NCBI RefSeq assembly: GCF_001874525.1
Contig: NZ_LKAQ01000004.1
Location: forward strand, 1,328,895 to 1,392,894
From: Pseudodesulfovibrio hydrargyri
Lineage (GTDB): Bacteria; Desulfobacterota; Desulfovibrionia; Desulfovibrionales; Desulfovibrionaceae
Direction: 5' to 3'
DNA length: 64,000 nt
The notes under the pieces were generated by a model. It ran no database searches, was not told where the DNA came from, and saw only the letters and a list, made by a program, of their open reading frames with translations. Positions 17,126-26,487 of the stretch are shown here, piece after piece. Each line of letters opens with the position of its first letter. The stretch's first letter is position 1. The position numbers were made by a program, and so were the translations under genes.

Positions 17126-17791
17126 TCAGCCGCGGCAGTTGTGTTTCATGCTCGTGCCTTCCACGATGAAGACCACGGTTTCGGCCACGTTGGTGGACAG
17201 GTCCCCGACGCGTTCCAGGTGGCGCGCGCCGATGATGGCGTGCACGCCCCGCTCCACGATGCGCGATTCGGCGACCATGTCGGCGACCATCTGGCGCAGG
17301 ATGGCGATGGTCAGGTCGTCGGCCTTGTCGTCCATGCGGCAGATCTGCCCGGCCAGGGAGACGTCGTCGTCCACGTAGGCCTTGAGCGCCTCGGAGAGCA
17401 TCTTCTTGACCGTGTTGGCCAGGTCTTCCATCTTCGGGTTGTGGGGCATGGGCGGCCTGGTGGACAGGAAGATGGCCCGGTGGGCCAGGTTGACCGCCTC
17501 GTCGCCCAGTCGCTCCAGGTTCACCGTGATGCGCTGCGCGCCGACAATGGTGCGCAGGTCCACGGCCATGGGCTGGTCCAGGGCGAGGAGCTCCAGGCTG
17601 AAGTTGTCGATCTCGTCTTCCATCTCGTTGATGGCTTCATCGCCGACGATGACCGCTTCGGCCAGGTCGGCGTCGTTCTCGAGGTAGGCCCGGATCGCCT
17701 TGTGCACGGCGGATTCAGACAGGGCCGCCATGCGCAGGACCATGACCTTGAGGTCCTCGAGTTTTTTGGAAAAATGTGCGCGTTGTTCCAT
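17126..17791 (-). CDS. phoU: phosphate transport system regulatory protein PhoU
   Basis: 221 residues, all-helical, two PhoU repeats. Diagnostic patterns are VVIVGDE-like IVGDEAINEMEDEID in the first repeat and RHLERVGDLSTNVAE in the second. PhoU links the Pst transporter to the PhoR kinase and limits phosphate uptake. It is downstream of pstB by 27 bases, same strand. The pstS, pstC and pstA genes and phoBR are not in the window. Confidence 0.95.
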   Translation of the reverse strand: MEQRAHFSKKLEDLKVMVLRMAALSESAVHKAIRAYLENDADLAEAVIVGDEAINEMEDEIDNFSLELLALDQPMAVDLRTIVGAQRITVNLERLGDEAVNLAHRAIFLSTRPPMPHNPKMEDLANTVKKMLSEALKAYVDDDVSLAGQICRMDDKADDLTIAILRQMVADMVAESRIVERGVHAIIGARHLERVGDLSTNVAETVVFIVEGTSMKHNCRG

Positions 17792-17818
17792 GATGCGTTG
17801 CGTCCTTTGCTGTTCAGC

Positions 17819-18580
17819 TTAACCGAAACGGCCCGTAATGTAATCTTCCGTCTGCTTGTTGGCGGGATTGGTGAACATGGTCTTGGTGTCGTCCACCTCG
17901 ATCAGCTTGCCCATGTAGAAAAAGGCGGTTCGGTCGGACACGCGGGCCGCCTGCTGCATGGAATGGGTCACGATGATGATCGTGAATTCCTTTTTCAGCT
18001 CGTGGATCAGGTCCTCGATCTTCTGGGTGGCGATGGGGTCCAGCGCCGAGGCGGGCTCGTCCATGAGCAGGACCTCGGGCTCCACGGCCAGGGCGCGGGC
18101 GATGCACAGCCGCTGCTGCTGCCCGCCGGACAGTCCCAGGGCCGAGGTGTGCAGCCGGTCCTTGACCTCGTCCCACAGGGCCGCGCCCAACAGGCTCTCC
18201 TCGACCTTCTGCTCCATGTACTGCTTGTCCTTCACGCCGTTGACGCGCAGCCCGTAGGCCACGTTCTCGAAGATGGTCTTGGGAAAGGGGTTGGGCTTCT
18301 GGAAGACCATGCCGATGCGGCGGCGCAGGGAGACCACGTCCAGGCCCGGGGCGTAGATGTCCTGGCCGTCCAGGGTCATCCTGCCGTCCACCTTGGTGCC
18401 GGGGATGAGGTCGTTCATGCGGTTGATGCAGCGAAGGTAGGTCGACTTGCCGCACCCGGACGGTCCGATGAGCGCGGTGACCCTGTTGGACTCGAAGTCT
18501 ATGCTGATGTCCTCCAGGGCCTTGAAGTCTCCGTAGTGGAAATCAAGGTTGGTGGAGGACACCTTTATGGTCGTCGTCAT
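17819..18580 (-). CDS. pstB: phosphate ABC transporter ATP-binding protein PstB
   Basis: 253 residues. ATPase of the high-affinity phosphate importer: Walker [11 protein letters not shown], signature [10 protein letters not shown], Walker [11 protein letters not shown], and PstB-like [12 protein letters not shown] just after Walker A. The ATG at 18580 follows GGAG; further in-frame residues upstream look non-coding. It needs PstC/PstA permeases encoded elsewhere. A weak promoter (TTGCGC, 17 bases, TTATTT) lies at 18601-18629. Confidence 0.95.
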   Translation of the reverse strand: MTTTIKVSSTNLDFHYGDFKALEDISIDFESNRVTALIGPSGCGKSTYLRCINRMNDLIPGTKVDGRMTLDGQDIYAPGLDVVSLRRRIGMVFQKPNPFPKTIFENVAYGLRVNGVKDKQYMEQKVEESLLGAALWDEVKDRLHTSALGLSGGQQQRLCIARALAVEPEVLLMDEPASALDPIATQKIEDLIHELKKEFTIIIVTHSMQQAARVSDRTAFFYMGKLIEVDDTKTMFTNPANKQTEDYITGRFG

Positions 18581-18600
18581 TGTTCGTGCTCCGTGGCAAA

Positions 18601-18660
18601 AAATAAGATGTGTTCCGCCGTCGGCGCAACGCACCACGAGTAACCCGATGGGGTTACGAG
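18601..18660 (-). promoter_or_regulatory. pstB upstream region with hairpin
   Basis: Weak promoter TTGCGC (18624-18629), 17 bases, TTATTT (18601-18606). Just upstream, GTAACCC and GGGTTAC (18640-18646, 18651-18657) form a 7-bp stem, followed by CGAG/CTCG. I do not see a convincing Pho box. Confidence 0.3.
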
Positions 18661-18699
18661 CCAATGACTCGTTTGTTACAATTGCGCGACAGCCTCCGG

Positions 18700-19407
18700 C
18701 TAGGGCAGGTCGACCAGGACGTGGAGCTGATCGCCGGCCTTGCGGATTTCGGGGGTCAGGCCCTTTTTCGGCGGGGTGCGGAAGTGGACGACCATGCGGA
18801 AATGGTCCGGGTGCTCGCCCATGACCACGTGTTTGACCACTCCTTCGGAGCGCAGCACGTTGCCGCCCCGGTGGGTCCATTTGCCCAGGATGTCGACCAC
18901 CAGCCGTCTGGGGTTGTCCAGGTTCAGGAACGCGGTCCGGCCCACCGGCCGGTCGGCGACCACGTTGAGGACAAAGCCCTGCCCGGTCTCGTCCAGCGTC
19001 ACCGAACGGATCGCGCCGGTCCCCTCGACCGGGGAGATGGCCGGGATTTCCGCCTGTTCGGCGGGCGTGGGTTCAGGGGCCGGTTCGGCGTTGTCGGCCG
19101 GGGCCCGGGTATCGGAGGCGGCCTGTTCGGTGGGCGCGGGCGTTGCGGAACCATCCGCTTCCGCAAGATCCGGCTCCGGGGTGAGCGGCTCCTCGGCGGA
19201 GGTGGCGGACGAGGCCGGGGCCTCGCTGCCGTCGGGCAGGACCTTGGGCAGGACCGTGAAGTCCACGTCCATGCGGACCTCGCTGCGCTCCCCGCCGGTC
19301 GCCTGCCCCTGAGCCAGGCCCGGACGGGCGGTCAGGGCCAGGGCGAGAAGCCCGGCCATGGCGCAGGCCGCCGGGAAAAGGAACCAGTGCCTGAACGTAT
19401 TCGACAT
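18700..19407 (-). CDS. exported AMIN-domain protein
   Basis: 235 residues. A signal peptide or N-terminal anchor (about 8-33, cleavage near GLAQG), then a low-complexity Pro/Ala/Glu linker (about 60-135), then an AMIN domain (about 140-235) with [11 protein letters not shown] and an alternating beta pattern. AMIN domains target periplasmic proteins, such as AmiC and secretin PilQ, to peptidoglycan. No catalytic domain follows, so it is probably an adaptor or localisation protein. The ATG at 19407 follows AAGGGGT. Confidence 0.78.
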   Translation of the reverse strand: MSNTFRHWFLFPAACAMAGLLALALTARPGLAQGQATGGERSEVRMDVDFTVLPKVLPDGSEAPASSATSAEEPLTPEPDLAEADGSATPAPTEQAASDTRAPADNAEPAPEPTPAEQAEIPAISPVEGTGAIRSVTLDETGQGFVLNVVADRPVGRTAFLNLDNPRRLVVDILGKWTHRGGNVLRSEGVVKHVVMGEHPDHFRMVVHFRTPPKKGLTPEIRKAGDQLHVLVDLP

Positions 19408-19481
19408 GCATACCCCTTGCGGATTGAAAAACTCCAGTGGTCTATACTGGAATTGTCGCCCAAAGGCAAAGCCGGAACGGG

Positions 19482-20753
19482 TCAGAGGGAGTCGTAGTAG
19501 TCGGCCAGATCCGAGGCGATGCGCCGGTCGGACCAGCACGCCTCCATGAAGCGGCGGCCCGCTTCTCCGGCCTGTTCGCAGTAGCCGCGGTCCTTGGCCA
19601 GGCGCAGCAGCAGGTCGGCCAGTTGGTCCTGGTTCGTGGCCGTGAGCCACGGCAGTTCCCCGGTACCGGCGAATTCCGTGATGCGCGCCCGGTTCCAGTC
19701 GTCCAGGGCGGCGATGACGGCCAGCCCCTGGGAGAGCCCCTCCAGGCTGGACACGCCGTAATACCCCTGCATGTGGTCGAACAGGGCGTGGCAGCGCCGT
19801 TTGCGGGCCAGACACTCGTGGTTGGGCACGTCGTCGATCATATCCACGGAGACGTACACGTTGCGCCGGTTGACGTACTTGACCGCAGCCAGGAACTCCT
19901 CGGTGTTCTTGAGGTCCTTGCGCGTGGGCGAGTGGCAGACCTTGAGCTGGCCCGGGTCGTCGAAGCGGCCCCACATGGGCTTGAGCAGCGGGTCGTCGAT
20001 GGGCACCAGGTTGGGCTGCCAGCGGGCCTCGGGCAAAAGCCGGAGCAGGTCCGGGGTGGACACGAGCAGGTTGGTCCGCTTGAGCTCGCGGTACTTCTCG
20101 AGGAAGGAACCGGGATTCGAGCGGAAGTCGTGGTGCCCGTGGTGATGGTGGACCACGGCCTTGCCCCGGATGTAGTCCGCCGGTTTGAGCGGGCCGAAGG
20201 GCTGGTTCTCGTCGCAGGTCATGTGGAAATGGAAGACGTCGGCCTCACGCATGAGGATGGCGACCTCCTCCATGCCGTCCGGGCCGAGGTCCGGGACGTG
20301 CAGGTCCTTTTCCCAGTCGTGGGTGTAGCGGGTCTCCAGGGTGACCAGCCGAGCCGAGTGGGCCGTGTACCGGTTGAGCGCCTTGCAGAACTGGATGGCG
20401 GTCCCGGCGGGATCGTTTATGGCGAGCATGAGGATGCGCATTGCGGGCTTCCTTCCTTGATAACTGATGTCCACATTTTCGATGAATTCCTCCACGGCGT
20501 CGGCCAGCCGTCCGGCCTTCGCCCCATCCCTGCGCCGTCCCGCGTCCTCGATGGCCGCGCCCAGCTCGGTCAGTCTGGGCAGGCCGAAGGAGCCGCCGCT
20601 GCCCCGGAGCACATGCCCCTGGCGCGTCACGGCCTCGAAGTCGCCCTTCTCGACCGCCGCCCGCAGTGTCGCGAGCCCCGCGCGCCGCAGCGCGAGATAA
20701 CGGTCCATGATGGGTGCAAGCTCGGGATCGACGGTCACCGGATACTCCGGCAT
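19482..20753 (-). CDS. HPt domain fused to a glycosyltransferase-like domain
   Basis: 423 residues in one open frame. Residues 1-104 are an HPt domain (likely phospho-His47 in RQGHVLRGSGGSFGL). Residues 105-423 begin MRILMLAINDPAG and look like a GT-B glycosyltransferase (HHHHGHHDF, a donor-site-like YYGVSSLEGLSQGLAV, and C-terminal helices). The join at DISYQGRKPA-MRIL has a second ATG at 20441 with AAGGAAGG nine bases upstream, so a separate glycosyltransferase could also be made. The start at ATG 20753 follows GGAG. Either a true signalling fusion or two genes that lost a stop codon. Sugar and acceptor unknown. Confidence 0.75.
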   Translation of the reverse strand: MPEYPVTVDPELAPIMDRYLALRRAGLATLRAAVEKGDFEAVTRQGHVLRGSGGSFGLPRLTELGAAIEDAGRRRDGAKAGRLADAVEEFIENVDISYQGRKPAMRILMLAINDPAGTAIQFCKALNRYTAHSARLVTLETRYTHDWEKDLHVPDLGPDGMEEVAILMREADVFHFHMTCDENQPFGPLKPADYIRGKAVVHHHHGHHDFRSNPGSFLEKYRELKRTNLLVSTPDLLRLLPEARWQPNLVPIDDPLLKPMWGRFDDPGQLKVCHSPTRKDLKNTEEFLAAVKYVNRRNVYVSVDMIDDVPNHECLARKRRCHALFDHMQGYYGVSSLEGLSQGLAVIAALDDWNRARITEFAGTGELPWLTATNQDQLADLLLRLAKDRGYCEQAGEAGRRFMEACWSDRRIASDLADYYDSL

Positions 20754-20976
20754 GGCGGTCACTCCGATTTCGGGGTCCCCTTATCCACGGTCCCCGCCGT
20801 CCAGCGCCTGTCCGCAAGCGGGTGGGGCGGCAAGTCGATCGTGAATGAACATATATCGTCCAGGCGGGCCTTTGCCGAGGCCAAGGCCTGGTTCGGAAGT
20901 TGGCCGCCCCTGTCGCGAGCCGGGAACGGGGCCGTGGCGGGGCGGGGGGCGAGTCGGTTCGGACGCATGCCGGTTC

Positions 20977-21525
20977 CTAGAATTTGGACCCCCGCGATCT
21001 GCCGTCGCCCACGGCCGCGAGCTGGGCCTTGTTCAGCTTCTTGACCCAGACTTCCCCGGTCTGGGTGTTGAACAGGAGTTTGCGGCCCTGGGAACCGCCC
21101 ACGTCCTGGGCCTGGATGTCCAGCCGGGCGAACTTGAGCAGCTTCTTGGCCATCTCGATGTTGCGTCTGCCGATGTTGTACGAGCCCGAGGGCTCCATGT
21201 TGTTGACCGCCACGCCCTGGCCGCCGCCGAACATTTTGATGCACAGCTCGCGTCGCGGCACGCCGATCTTGTCCATGGTCTCGAGCATGTTCTGCAGGGC
21301 CGTGTCAACGAAGCGGCATATCTGCGGCTCCGGGCCCTGGTGCCGGGAGGTGGAGCTGTCCGGGAGAAAGGCGTGGCAGATGGCCCCTATGCCCATCTTG
21401 GGCGAGTGGATGGTCACGGCCAGGCACGAGCCCAGGACGGTCGTGACCAGGGTGGGCTGCACGCCGATAAAGCAGTCGCCCGTCTGCAAAAAAACCTTGG
21501 CCATGTGCGGCCCAATCGTTTTCAT
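20977..21525 (-). CDS. cheD: chemoreceptor glutamine deamidase CheD
   Basis: 182 residues. Deamidates glutamines on chemoreceptors and interacts with CheC-type phosphatases. The catalytic Cys34 lies in TTVLGSCLAVTI and His51 in GAICHAFLP; FGGGQG and the NIGRRN segment are also typical. A strong promoter is predicted at 21570-21597. No other chemotaxis gene is in the window. The HPt-glycosyltransferase gene begins 223 bases downstream on the same strand. Confidence 0.93.
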   Translation of the reverse strand: MKTIGPHMAKVFLQTGDCFIGVQPTLVTTVLGSCLAVTIHSPKMGIGAICHAFLPDSSTSRHQGPEPQICRFVDTALQNMLETMDKIGVPRRELCIKMFGGGQGVAVNNMEPSGSYNIGRRNIEMAKKLLKFARLDIQAQDVGGSQGRKLLFNTQTGEVWVKKLNKAQLAAVGDGRSRGSKF

Positions 21526-21569
21526 TCGCTTCTCCGGTTCAGGGGCGGCGCCCCAGAGGATTTTATCAT

Positions 21570-21597
21570 ACTATAAAATGCTTCATTTTTGTGTCTA
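21570..21597 (-). promoter_or_regulatory. predicted promoter for cheD
   Basis: TAGACA (21592-21597), 16-base spacer, TATAGT (21570-21575) on the minus strand; both hexamers match the consensus at five of six positions. It lies in an A+T-rich divergent region between cheD and the kinase gene. Confidence 0.55.
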
Positions 21598-21723
21598 AAG
21601 TCAACCGCCCGGTGTCTTTCCGGCCCGCCTTGTACACAAAAAATACCGGAAATCCAAATTATAAAAGAGCGCGTATGGAAAATACGCCATATTTCATGTA
21701 ACCAGGATGGTCCGGAGGTGCCC

Positions 21724-24327
21724 ATGCAGGGACGGAATCGACGAATTCTCACGTTGTTGCTCATCATGGTGGCGCTCGTGGCCGCGGTCTCCATGTACGG
21801 CACGCGGCTGCAGTTCCAGACGGCCATCAAGGAGGAGCGGGTCCGGCTGCAGGAGCTGGTCCAGAGCCAGGCGAGCCTGGCCGAGGAGATGGGGCGGATA
21901 CCCCGGGCCGAGCAGTCTCCGAAGGTGCCCACGGCCACCCGCGATGCGATACTCTACCACATCGGCAGGGCCCAACGGGACTTCGAGCTCCAGAGCCTGA
22001 CCGGCGAATTCATCGTGGCCCGGCTCGACGGTGGGGACATCCTCCATCTCCTGATAAACGGCATGCCCGTGTCCATGTCCGCGCCCGACGCCCGGACCCC
22101 CCTGGACAAGGTCGGCGAAGAGCCCATGCGGCGGGCTCTGTTCGGGGAGACCGGGACCATGATCGGGCCCAATCACCGGGGTGTCGAGGTGGTTGCCGCC
22201 TATGCCCCCATCGCCCTCGGCAACGGCACGCTCGGCCTGGTGGCCAGGATCGACCTGGATGAGATCCGCGCCCCGTTCATCCGCGCCAACGTGCAGGTCT
22301 TCGGGGTGGGCATGGGCCTGACCATCCTGTGCGCCTTCCTGTTCCTCAAGGTCAGCGAGCCGCTGATTCACGACCTGCAACTGAGCGAGAAGAGCTACCG
22401 CGACCTGGTGGAGGGGGCCAACAATCTGATCCTGCGCATCAACGAGGCGGGCGAGATCACCTTTGCCAACTCCTTTGCCCGGACCTTCCTGGTCGGGGCG
22501 GACGGAGGCCTGCTGGGACGCACGCTCATGTCCTTCTTCGAAGTGCAGGCCGAGGGCGTGGGGTTGGAGCAGGTGGTCGAGATCATCGGCGGCGAGGGCC
22601 GCCAGAACGAGATTCCGGTGCGCATGGTAGACGGCCGGGTGGGTTACGTGTCCTGGACGGTCAAGCTGGTCATGGACCAGGGGCGGCCCGCCGAGCTGCT
22701 GTGCATCGGCAACGACGCCACGCGCATCCACAAGGCGAACACGGCCCAAAAGGAGTCCGAGGAGCGCTTCCGGGGGCTGGCCAAGGCCTCGCCCGTGGCC
22801 ATCATCATCACCGACATCGCCGGGAACCTCCTTTACGCCAACGAAAAGATGCACGAACTGACCCGGGCCACGGCGGTCCAGCTGGCGGGCCAGGGATGGC
22901 TGAACAGCGTGCACCGCGAGGACCGCAAGCTGGTTTGGAAGCACTGGCTGGAGCGGGTGGGCCCGGCCACGGACAAGGTCGAACTGCGGCTCATGTCCGG
23001 CAACGGGGAGTTCGTCTGGGCCCTTTGGCAGGTGGTCGAGATGGGCAACACCCGGGGCGAGACCGCCGGGAATATCCACACCTTCACCGACATCACCGAG
23101 ATCAAGGAGGCCCAGCTGGCCATGAGCCGCCTGAACGCGGCCATCGACCAGGCGGCGGAGATGATCGTCATGAGCGACCTGGACAAGGTCATGACCTACG
23201 TGAATCCGGCCTTCGAGGCGGTCTCGGGCTACTCCCGGGCCGAGGCCGTGGGCAAGACGACCGACATCCTGTCCAGCGGGGAGCAGCCGCAGGAATTCTA
23301 TGACGATCTGTGGGGGACCGTGGCCGGCGGCAAGGTCTGGAAGGGGCGGATCGTCAACCGGCGCAAGAACGGCGAGCGGTACACCGTGGAAGCGAGCATC
23401 GGGCCCATCCGCAACCACGCGGGCGAGCTGATCGGCTTTGTCGGCCTGGGCCGCGACATCTCCCAGCAACTGGTGGTGGAATCGCAGCTGCGGCAGTCCC
23501 AGAAGCTCGAATCCATCGGCGAGCTGGCCGCGGGCATCGCCCACGAGATCAACACCCCGACCCAGTACGTGACCTCGAACCTGCAGTTCCTGCACGACTC
23601 CTGCGGGACCTATGCCGAGGCCGTGGGGCGCTGCCGGGAACTGATCGGTTTCGTGAAGGAACACCCCGACCTCTTCCCGGACGCGGGCTTCCGCGAGCGG
23701 GCCGAAACGGCCCTGGACGAGGAGGAGATGACCTATCTGGCCGAGGACGTGCCGGCCGCCCTGGAAGAGTCTTCGGCCGGGCTCAAGCGCATCGCCGAGA
23801 TCGTCCGCTCCATCAAGCAGCTGGCCCACCCCGGTGAACTGGCCAAGGCGTTCCACGACCTCAACGAGATCGTCCAGAACGCCGTCACCGTGTCCACCAA
23901 CGAGTGGAAGTACGTGGCGGCCATGGACTTCACCCCGGACGAGTCCCTGGCCCCGATCTTCTGCCTCAAGGGCGAGGTGGGACAGGTGGTCCTGAACCTG
24001 ATCGTCAACGCGGCCCACGCCATCGAGTCCAAGCTCAAGGGAAGCGACGGGCAGGGGGCCATCACCATCCGTACCCGGAGCGAAGGAAAGTTCGCGGTGC
24101 TCGAGGTCACCGACACCGGCACGGGCATGTCCCAGGAGATTGCCTCCAAGGCGTTCGATCCCTTCTTCACCACCAAGGAGGTGGGCAAGGGCACGGGACA
24201 GGGGCTGGCCATCTCCCACAACGTGGTGGTCGGCATGCACGGCGGCCGCATCGAGATCGATAGCGTGGAGGGCGAGGGCACGACCTTCACGGTTCGGCTG
24301 CCCTTTGAGGAGCTTCCGGCGGACTAG
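21724..24327 (+). CDS. membrane sensor histidine kinase with three PAS domains
   Basis: 867 residues. Two membrane helices (about 7-25 and 186-206) enclose an extracytoplasmic sensor; then three PAS domains (about 220-335, 345-460 and 470-590), His607 in AAGIAHEINTPTQYVTSN, and a HATPase domain with VVLNLIVNAAHAIE, DTGTGM and GTGQGLAI. The ATG at 21724 (MQGRNRR) follows GGAGGTGCCC. It is convergent with the receiver operon at 24324-27741, whose proteins are plausible partners. The stop codons of the two units share the palindrome CTAG. Confidence 0.92.
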   Translation: MQGRNRRILTLLLIMVALVAAVSMYGTRLQFQTAIKEERVRLQELVQSQASLAEEMGRIPRAEQSPKVPTATRDAILYHIGRAQRDFELQSLTGEFIVARLDGGDILHLLINGMPVSMSAPDARTPLDKVGEEPMRRALFGETGTMIGPNHRGVEVVAAYAPIALGNGTLGLVARIDLDEIRAPFIRANVQVFGVGMGLTILCAFLFLKVSEPLIHDLQLSEKSYRDLVEGANNLILRINEAGEITFANSFARTFLVGADGGLLGRTLMSFFEVQAEGVGLEQVVEIIGGEGRQNEIPVRMVDGRVGYVSWTVKLVMDQGRPAELLCIGNDATRIHKANTAQKESEERFRGLAKASPVAIIITDIAGNLLYANEKMHELTRATAVQLAGQGWLNSVHREDRKLVWKHWLERVGPATDKVELRLMSGNGEFVWALWQVVEMGNTRGETAGNIHTFTDITEIKEAQLAMSRLNAAIDQAAEMIVMSDLDKVMTYVNPAFEAVSGYSRAEAVGKTTDILSSGEQPQEFYDDLWGTVAGGKVWKGRIVNRRKNGERYTVEASIGPIRNHAGELIGFVGLGRDISQQLVVESQLRQSQKLESIGELAAGIAHEINTPTQYVTSNLQFLHDSCGTYAEAVGRCRELIGFVKEHPDLFPDAGFRERAETALDEEEMTYLAEDVPAALEESSAGLKRIAEIVRSIKQLAHPGELAKAFHDLNEIVQNAVTVSTNEWKYVAAMDFTPDESLAPIFCLKGEVGQVVLNLIVNAAHAIESKLKGSDGQGAITIRTRSEGKFAVLEVTDTGTGMSQEIASKAFDPFFTTKEVGKGTGQGLAISHNVVVGMHGGRIEIDSVEGEGTTFTVRLPFEELPAD

Positions 24328-25337
24328 TCGCCGGGTTCGCGGATGCGCCCTTCGTCCATGAGCGCCAGGGCGATGTCCACCACCTGCGCGTCGAACAGCC
24401 GTCCCCGCCCTTCGAGCAGGTAGCCGACGGCCTCGCTCTTGCCCAGGCCGTGACGGTAGGGCCGGTGGGTGATGATGGCGTCGATGATGTCGGACACGCA
24501 CAGAATCTTGGACTGGAGCAGCAGTTCGTCTCCGGAAAGCCCTTCCGGATAGCCGGATCCGTCCAGCCGTTCGTGGTGCTCGCGGATCATCCGGGCGATG
24601 GGCCATTCCACGCCCAGCCCCTTGAATATCTCGGCCCCCACCTCGGCGTGGGCCTTGATGATCGAAAATTCGGCGTCGGTCAGCTCGCCCTGCTTGTTCA
24701 GGATGTGGGACGGCACGGCCACCTTGCCGATGTCGTGGACCATGGCCCCCAGGCGCAGCCCGGCGATGTCGTCCTCGGCCATGCCCATGCGCTCGGCGAT
24801 CATGACCGCGATGTCCGCCGTCCGGTCCATGTGACCCGAGGTGTACGGGTCGCGGAACTCCACCAGCCGGGTGAAGGCGCGCAGGGTTTGCTCGAAGCCG
24901 TCCTTGAGCCGGCGCACGATCTCCAGCTCTTTGGCGGCCCGGGCCATCTCGGCATGCTCAATGCCTGCGGATATGGCCATGACCAGGTCGTCCGGGTCGG
25001 ACGGTTTGGTCAGGAAGCGGAAGATGGCCCCGGTGTTCACGGCCCGGATGGCGGTGTCCATGTCCGCATAGCCGGTCAGGATCATGCGCACGGTGTCCGG
25101 GTGGCGGTCGGCGACCTCGGCCAGCAGGGTTATGCCGTCCAGGTCCGGCATCTTGAAGTCCGAAACCACCACGGTGAACGGGCCTTGGGCCTCCATGACC
25201 TCCAGGGCCGAGGTCCCGCCCTGGGCGGTATGCAGGTCGAAATGCGCGCGCAGGGTCCTGCGGTGGGCGTCGAGCACCTTGGGCTCGTCGTCCACCATGA
25301 GCACCGGGACGTTCCTGAATGCCTCGCGCCAGGCCAT
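24324..25337 (-). CDS. response regulator, receiver plus active HD-GYP domain
   Basis: 337 residues. The receiver domain (about 10-125) has the acidic DDEP pocket, phospho-acceptor Asp in VVVSDFKMP and LTKPSD lysine. The HD-GYP domain (about 150-330) has GAMVHDIGKVAVP and EHHERLDGSGYPEGL intact, so cyclic-di-GMP hydrolysis is expected when the receiver is phosphorylated. It is third in an operon; its ATG overlaps the upstream stop by one base (TGATG). Convergent with the three-PAS kinase. Confidence 0.93.
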   Translation of the reverse strand: MAWREAFRNVPVLMVDDEPKVLDAHRRTLRAHFDLHTAQGGTSALEVMEAQGPFTVVVSDFKMPDLDGITLLAEVADRHPDTVRMILTGYADMDTAIRAVNTGAIFRFLTKPSDPDDLVMAISAGIEHAEMARAAKELEIVRRLKDGFEQTLRAFTRLVEFRDPYTSGHMDRTADIAVMIAERMGMAEDDIAGLRLGAMVHDIGKVAVPSHILNKQGELTDAEFSIIKAHAEVGAEIFKGLGVEWPIARMIREHHERLDGSGYPEGLSGDELLLQSKILCVSDIIDAIITHRPYRHGLGKSEAVGYLLEGRGRLFDAQVVDIALALMDEGRIREPGD

Positions 25338-26485
25338 CAGTCCACGGTCTCCGGCACGAGCACGGTGAAGGTCTCGGGGATGCCGACCTTTTCCGCGAAC
25401 ATGTGCATGCGGTCTATCTTGTCCTTGGTCAGCTCCAGGCTCTTGCGCACCAGCAGGGCCCCCTGCCTGGAGACCACGTCCTCGTGCAGGACCATGCCCG
25501 GGATGAGTTCTTGGAGGGTCACGGTGCGGATGGCGTAGCGGGCCTCCACCCCGAGCATGCCCTCGAGATAGTACATCAGTTCGGGGTCGTACTCCTCAAT
25601 GGTCTTTTCCATGCTCAGGAAGGCCTTTTGCGGGTTTTCCTCGCGCTGCCGTGCCATGTCGTAGTCCAGGGCGACCTTGAGGATGCGCCCGCCAATGGGG
25701 ATGTCCTCCTCCTTGAGGTTGTCGCGCGGGGTGCCCGTGCCGTCGAACCCCTTGAGCTGGTAGGCGATCATGTCCGCTATGGAATTAAGCCGGGGCAGCT
25801 TGCTCACCAGGCTCTGGGCGATGACCGGATGCATCTCCCACAGCTGCACCTGCTCGGGGGTCAGTTCCCCGCCGGTCTCCAGGGTCTCCAGGGTGCCGGG
25901 AGGCAGGATGAGCGTGCCGAGCTGGCAGAGCATGGCCGCGATGTCATAGCGCCACAGGTCCTTGAATTCCTTCTTCTCGGCGAAATAGCGCACGTAGCGG
26001 CGCACGCGGTTGATGCGCTCGCCCGCGTGGGGGTTGACCATGGCGGTGATCTCGCTGAGCAGGTCCACGCTGCCCTTGAGGGTCTTTTCCAGCAGGACCC
26101 GCTTGGCCGTGACCAGTTCGTACTGGCGGACCGCGTCGGCCACGTTCTGGAGCAGGTTGTCGCGCTCGCACGGTTTGGTCAGGAAGCGGAAGATGTTGCC
26201 GTCGTTGACCGCGCGGATGGCGTTGTCCAGGTCCGCGTATCCGGTCAGCATCAGCCGGGTGGTGTCCGGGCTCAGGGTCTTGAGCTCGTTGAGGAACTCG
26301 ATGCCGTTCATGCCCGGCATCTTGAAGTCCGAGACGGCCGCGGCATAGGGCTTGGTCCGGTCCAGGCGCTTCAGGGCTTCGGCCGGGACGGATTGCACGT
26401 CGACCTCGTACAGTTCGCGCAGCTGGCGGCGCAGGGCGGAGAGGACGTTGGGCTCGTCGTCGACGAGCAGGATGCGCGGCTTCAT
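25337..26485 (-). CDS. response regulator with degenerate HD-GYP domain
   Basis: 382 residues. The receiver domain is intact (DDEP, AVSDFKMP, LTKP). The following domain aligns with HD-GYP but the catalytic HD becomes CQ in AAMLCQLGTLILPP, and the HHExxDGSGYP signature becomes YQLKGFDGTGTP. It is therefore probably catalytically dead and may act as a sensor or a partner of the active paralogue directly downstream, whose start overlaps its stop. An extra C-terminal domain of about 80 residues (GMVLHEDVVSRQGALL) resembles modules found after HD-GYP proteins. Confidence 0.87.
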   Translation of the reverse strand: MKPRILLVDDEPNVLSALRRQLRELYEVDVQSVPAEALKRLDRTKPYAAAVSDFKMPGMNGIEFLNELKTLSPDTTRLMLTGYADLDNAIRAVNDGNIFRFLTKPCERDNLLQNVADAVRQYELVTAKRVLLEKTLKGSVDLLSEITAMVNPHAGERINRVRRYVRYFAEKKEFKDLWRYDIAAMLCQLGTLILPPGTLETLETGGELTPEQVQLWEMHPVIAQSLVSKLPRLNSIADMIAYQLKGFDGTGTPRDNLKEEDIPIGGRILKVALDYDMARQREENPQKAFLSMEKTIEEYDPELMYYLEGMLGVEARYAIRTVTLQELIPGMVLHEDVVSRQGALLVRKSLELTKDKIDRMHMFAEKVGIPETFTVLVPETVD

Positions 26486-26487
26486 GG

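Noticed and set aside
18600-18660. A Pho box ahead of pstB
   Set aside because: No repeated CTGTCAT-type half-sites; only a small hairpin is present.
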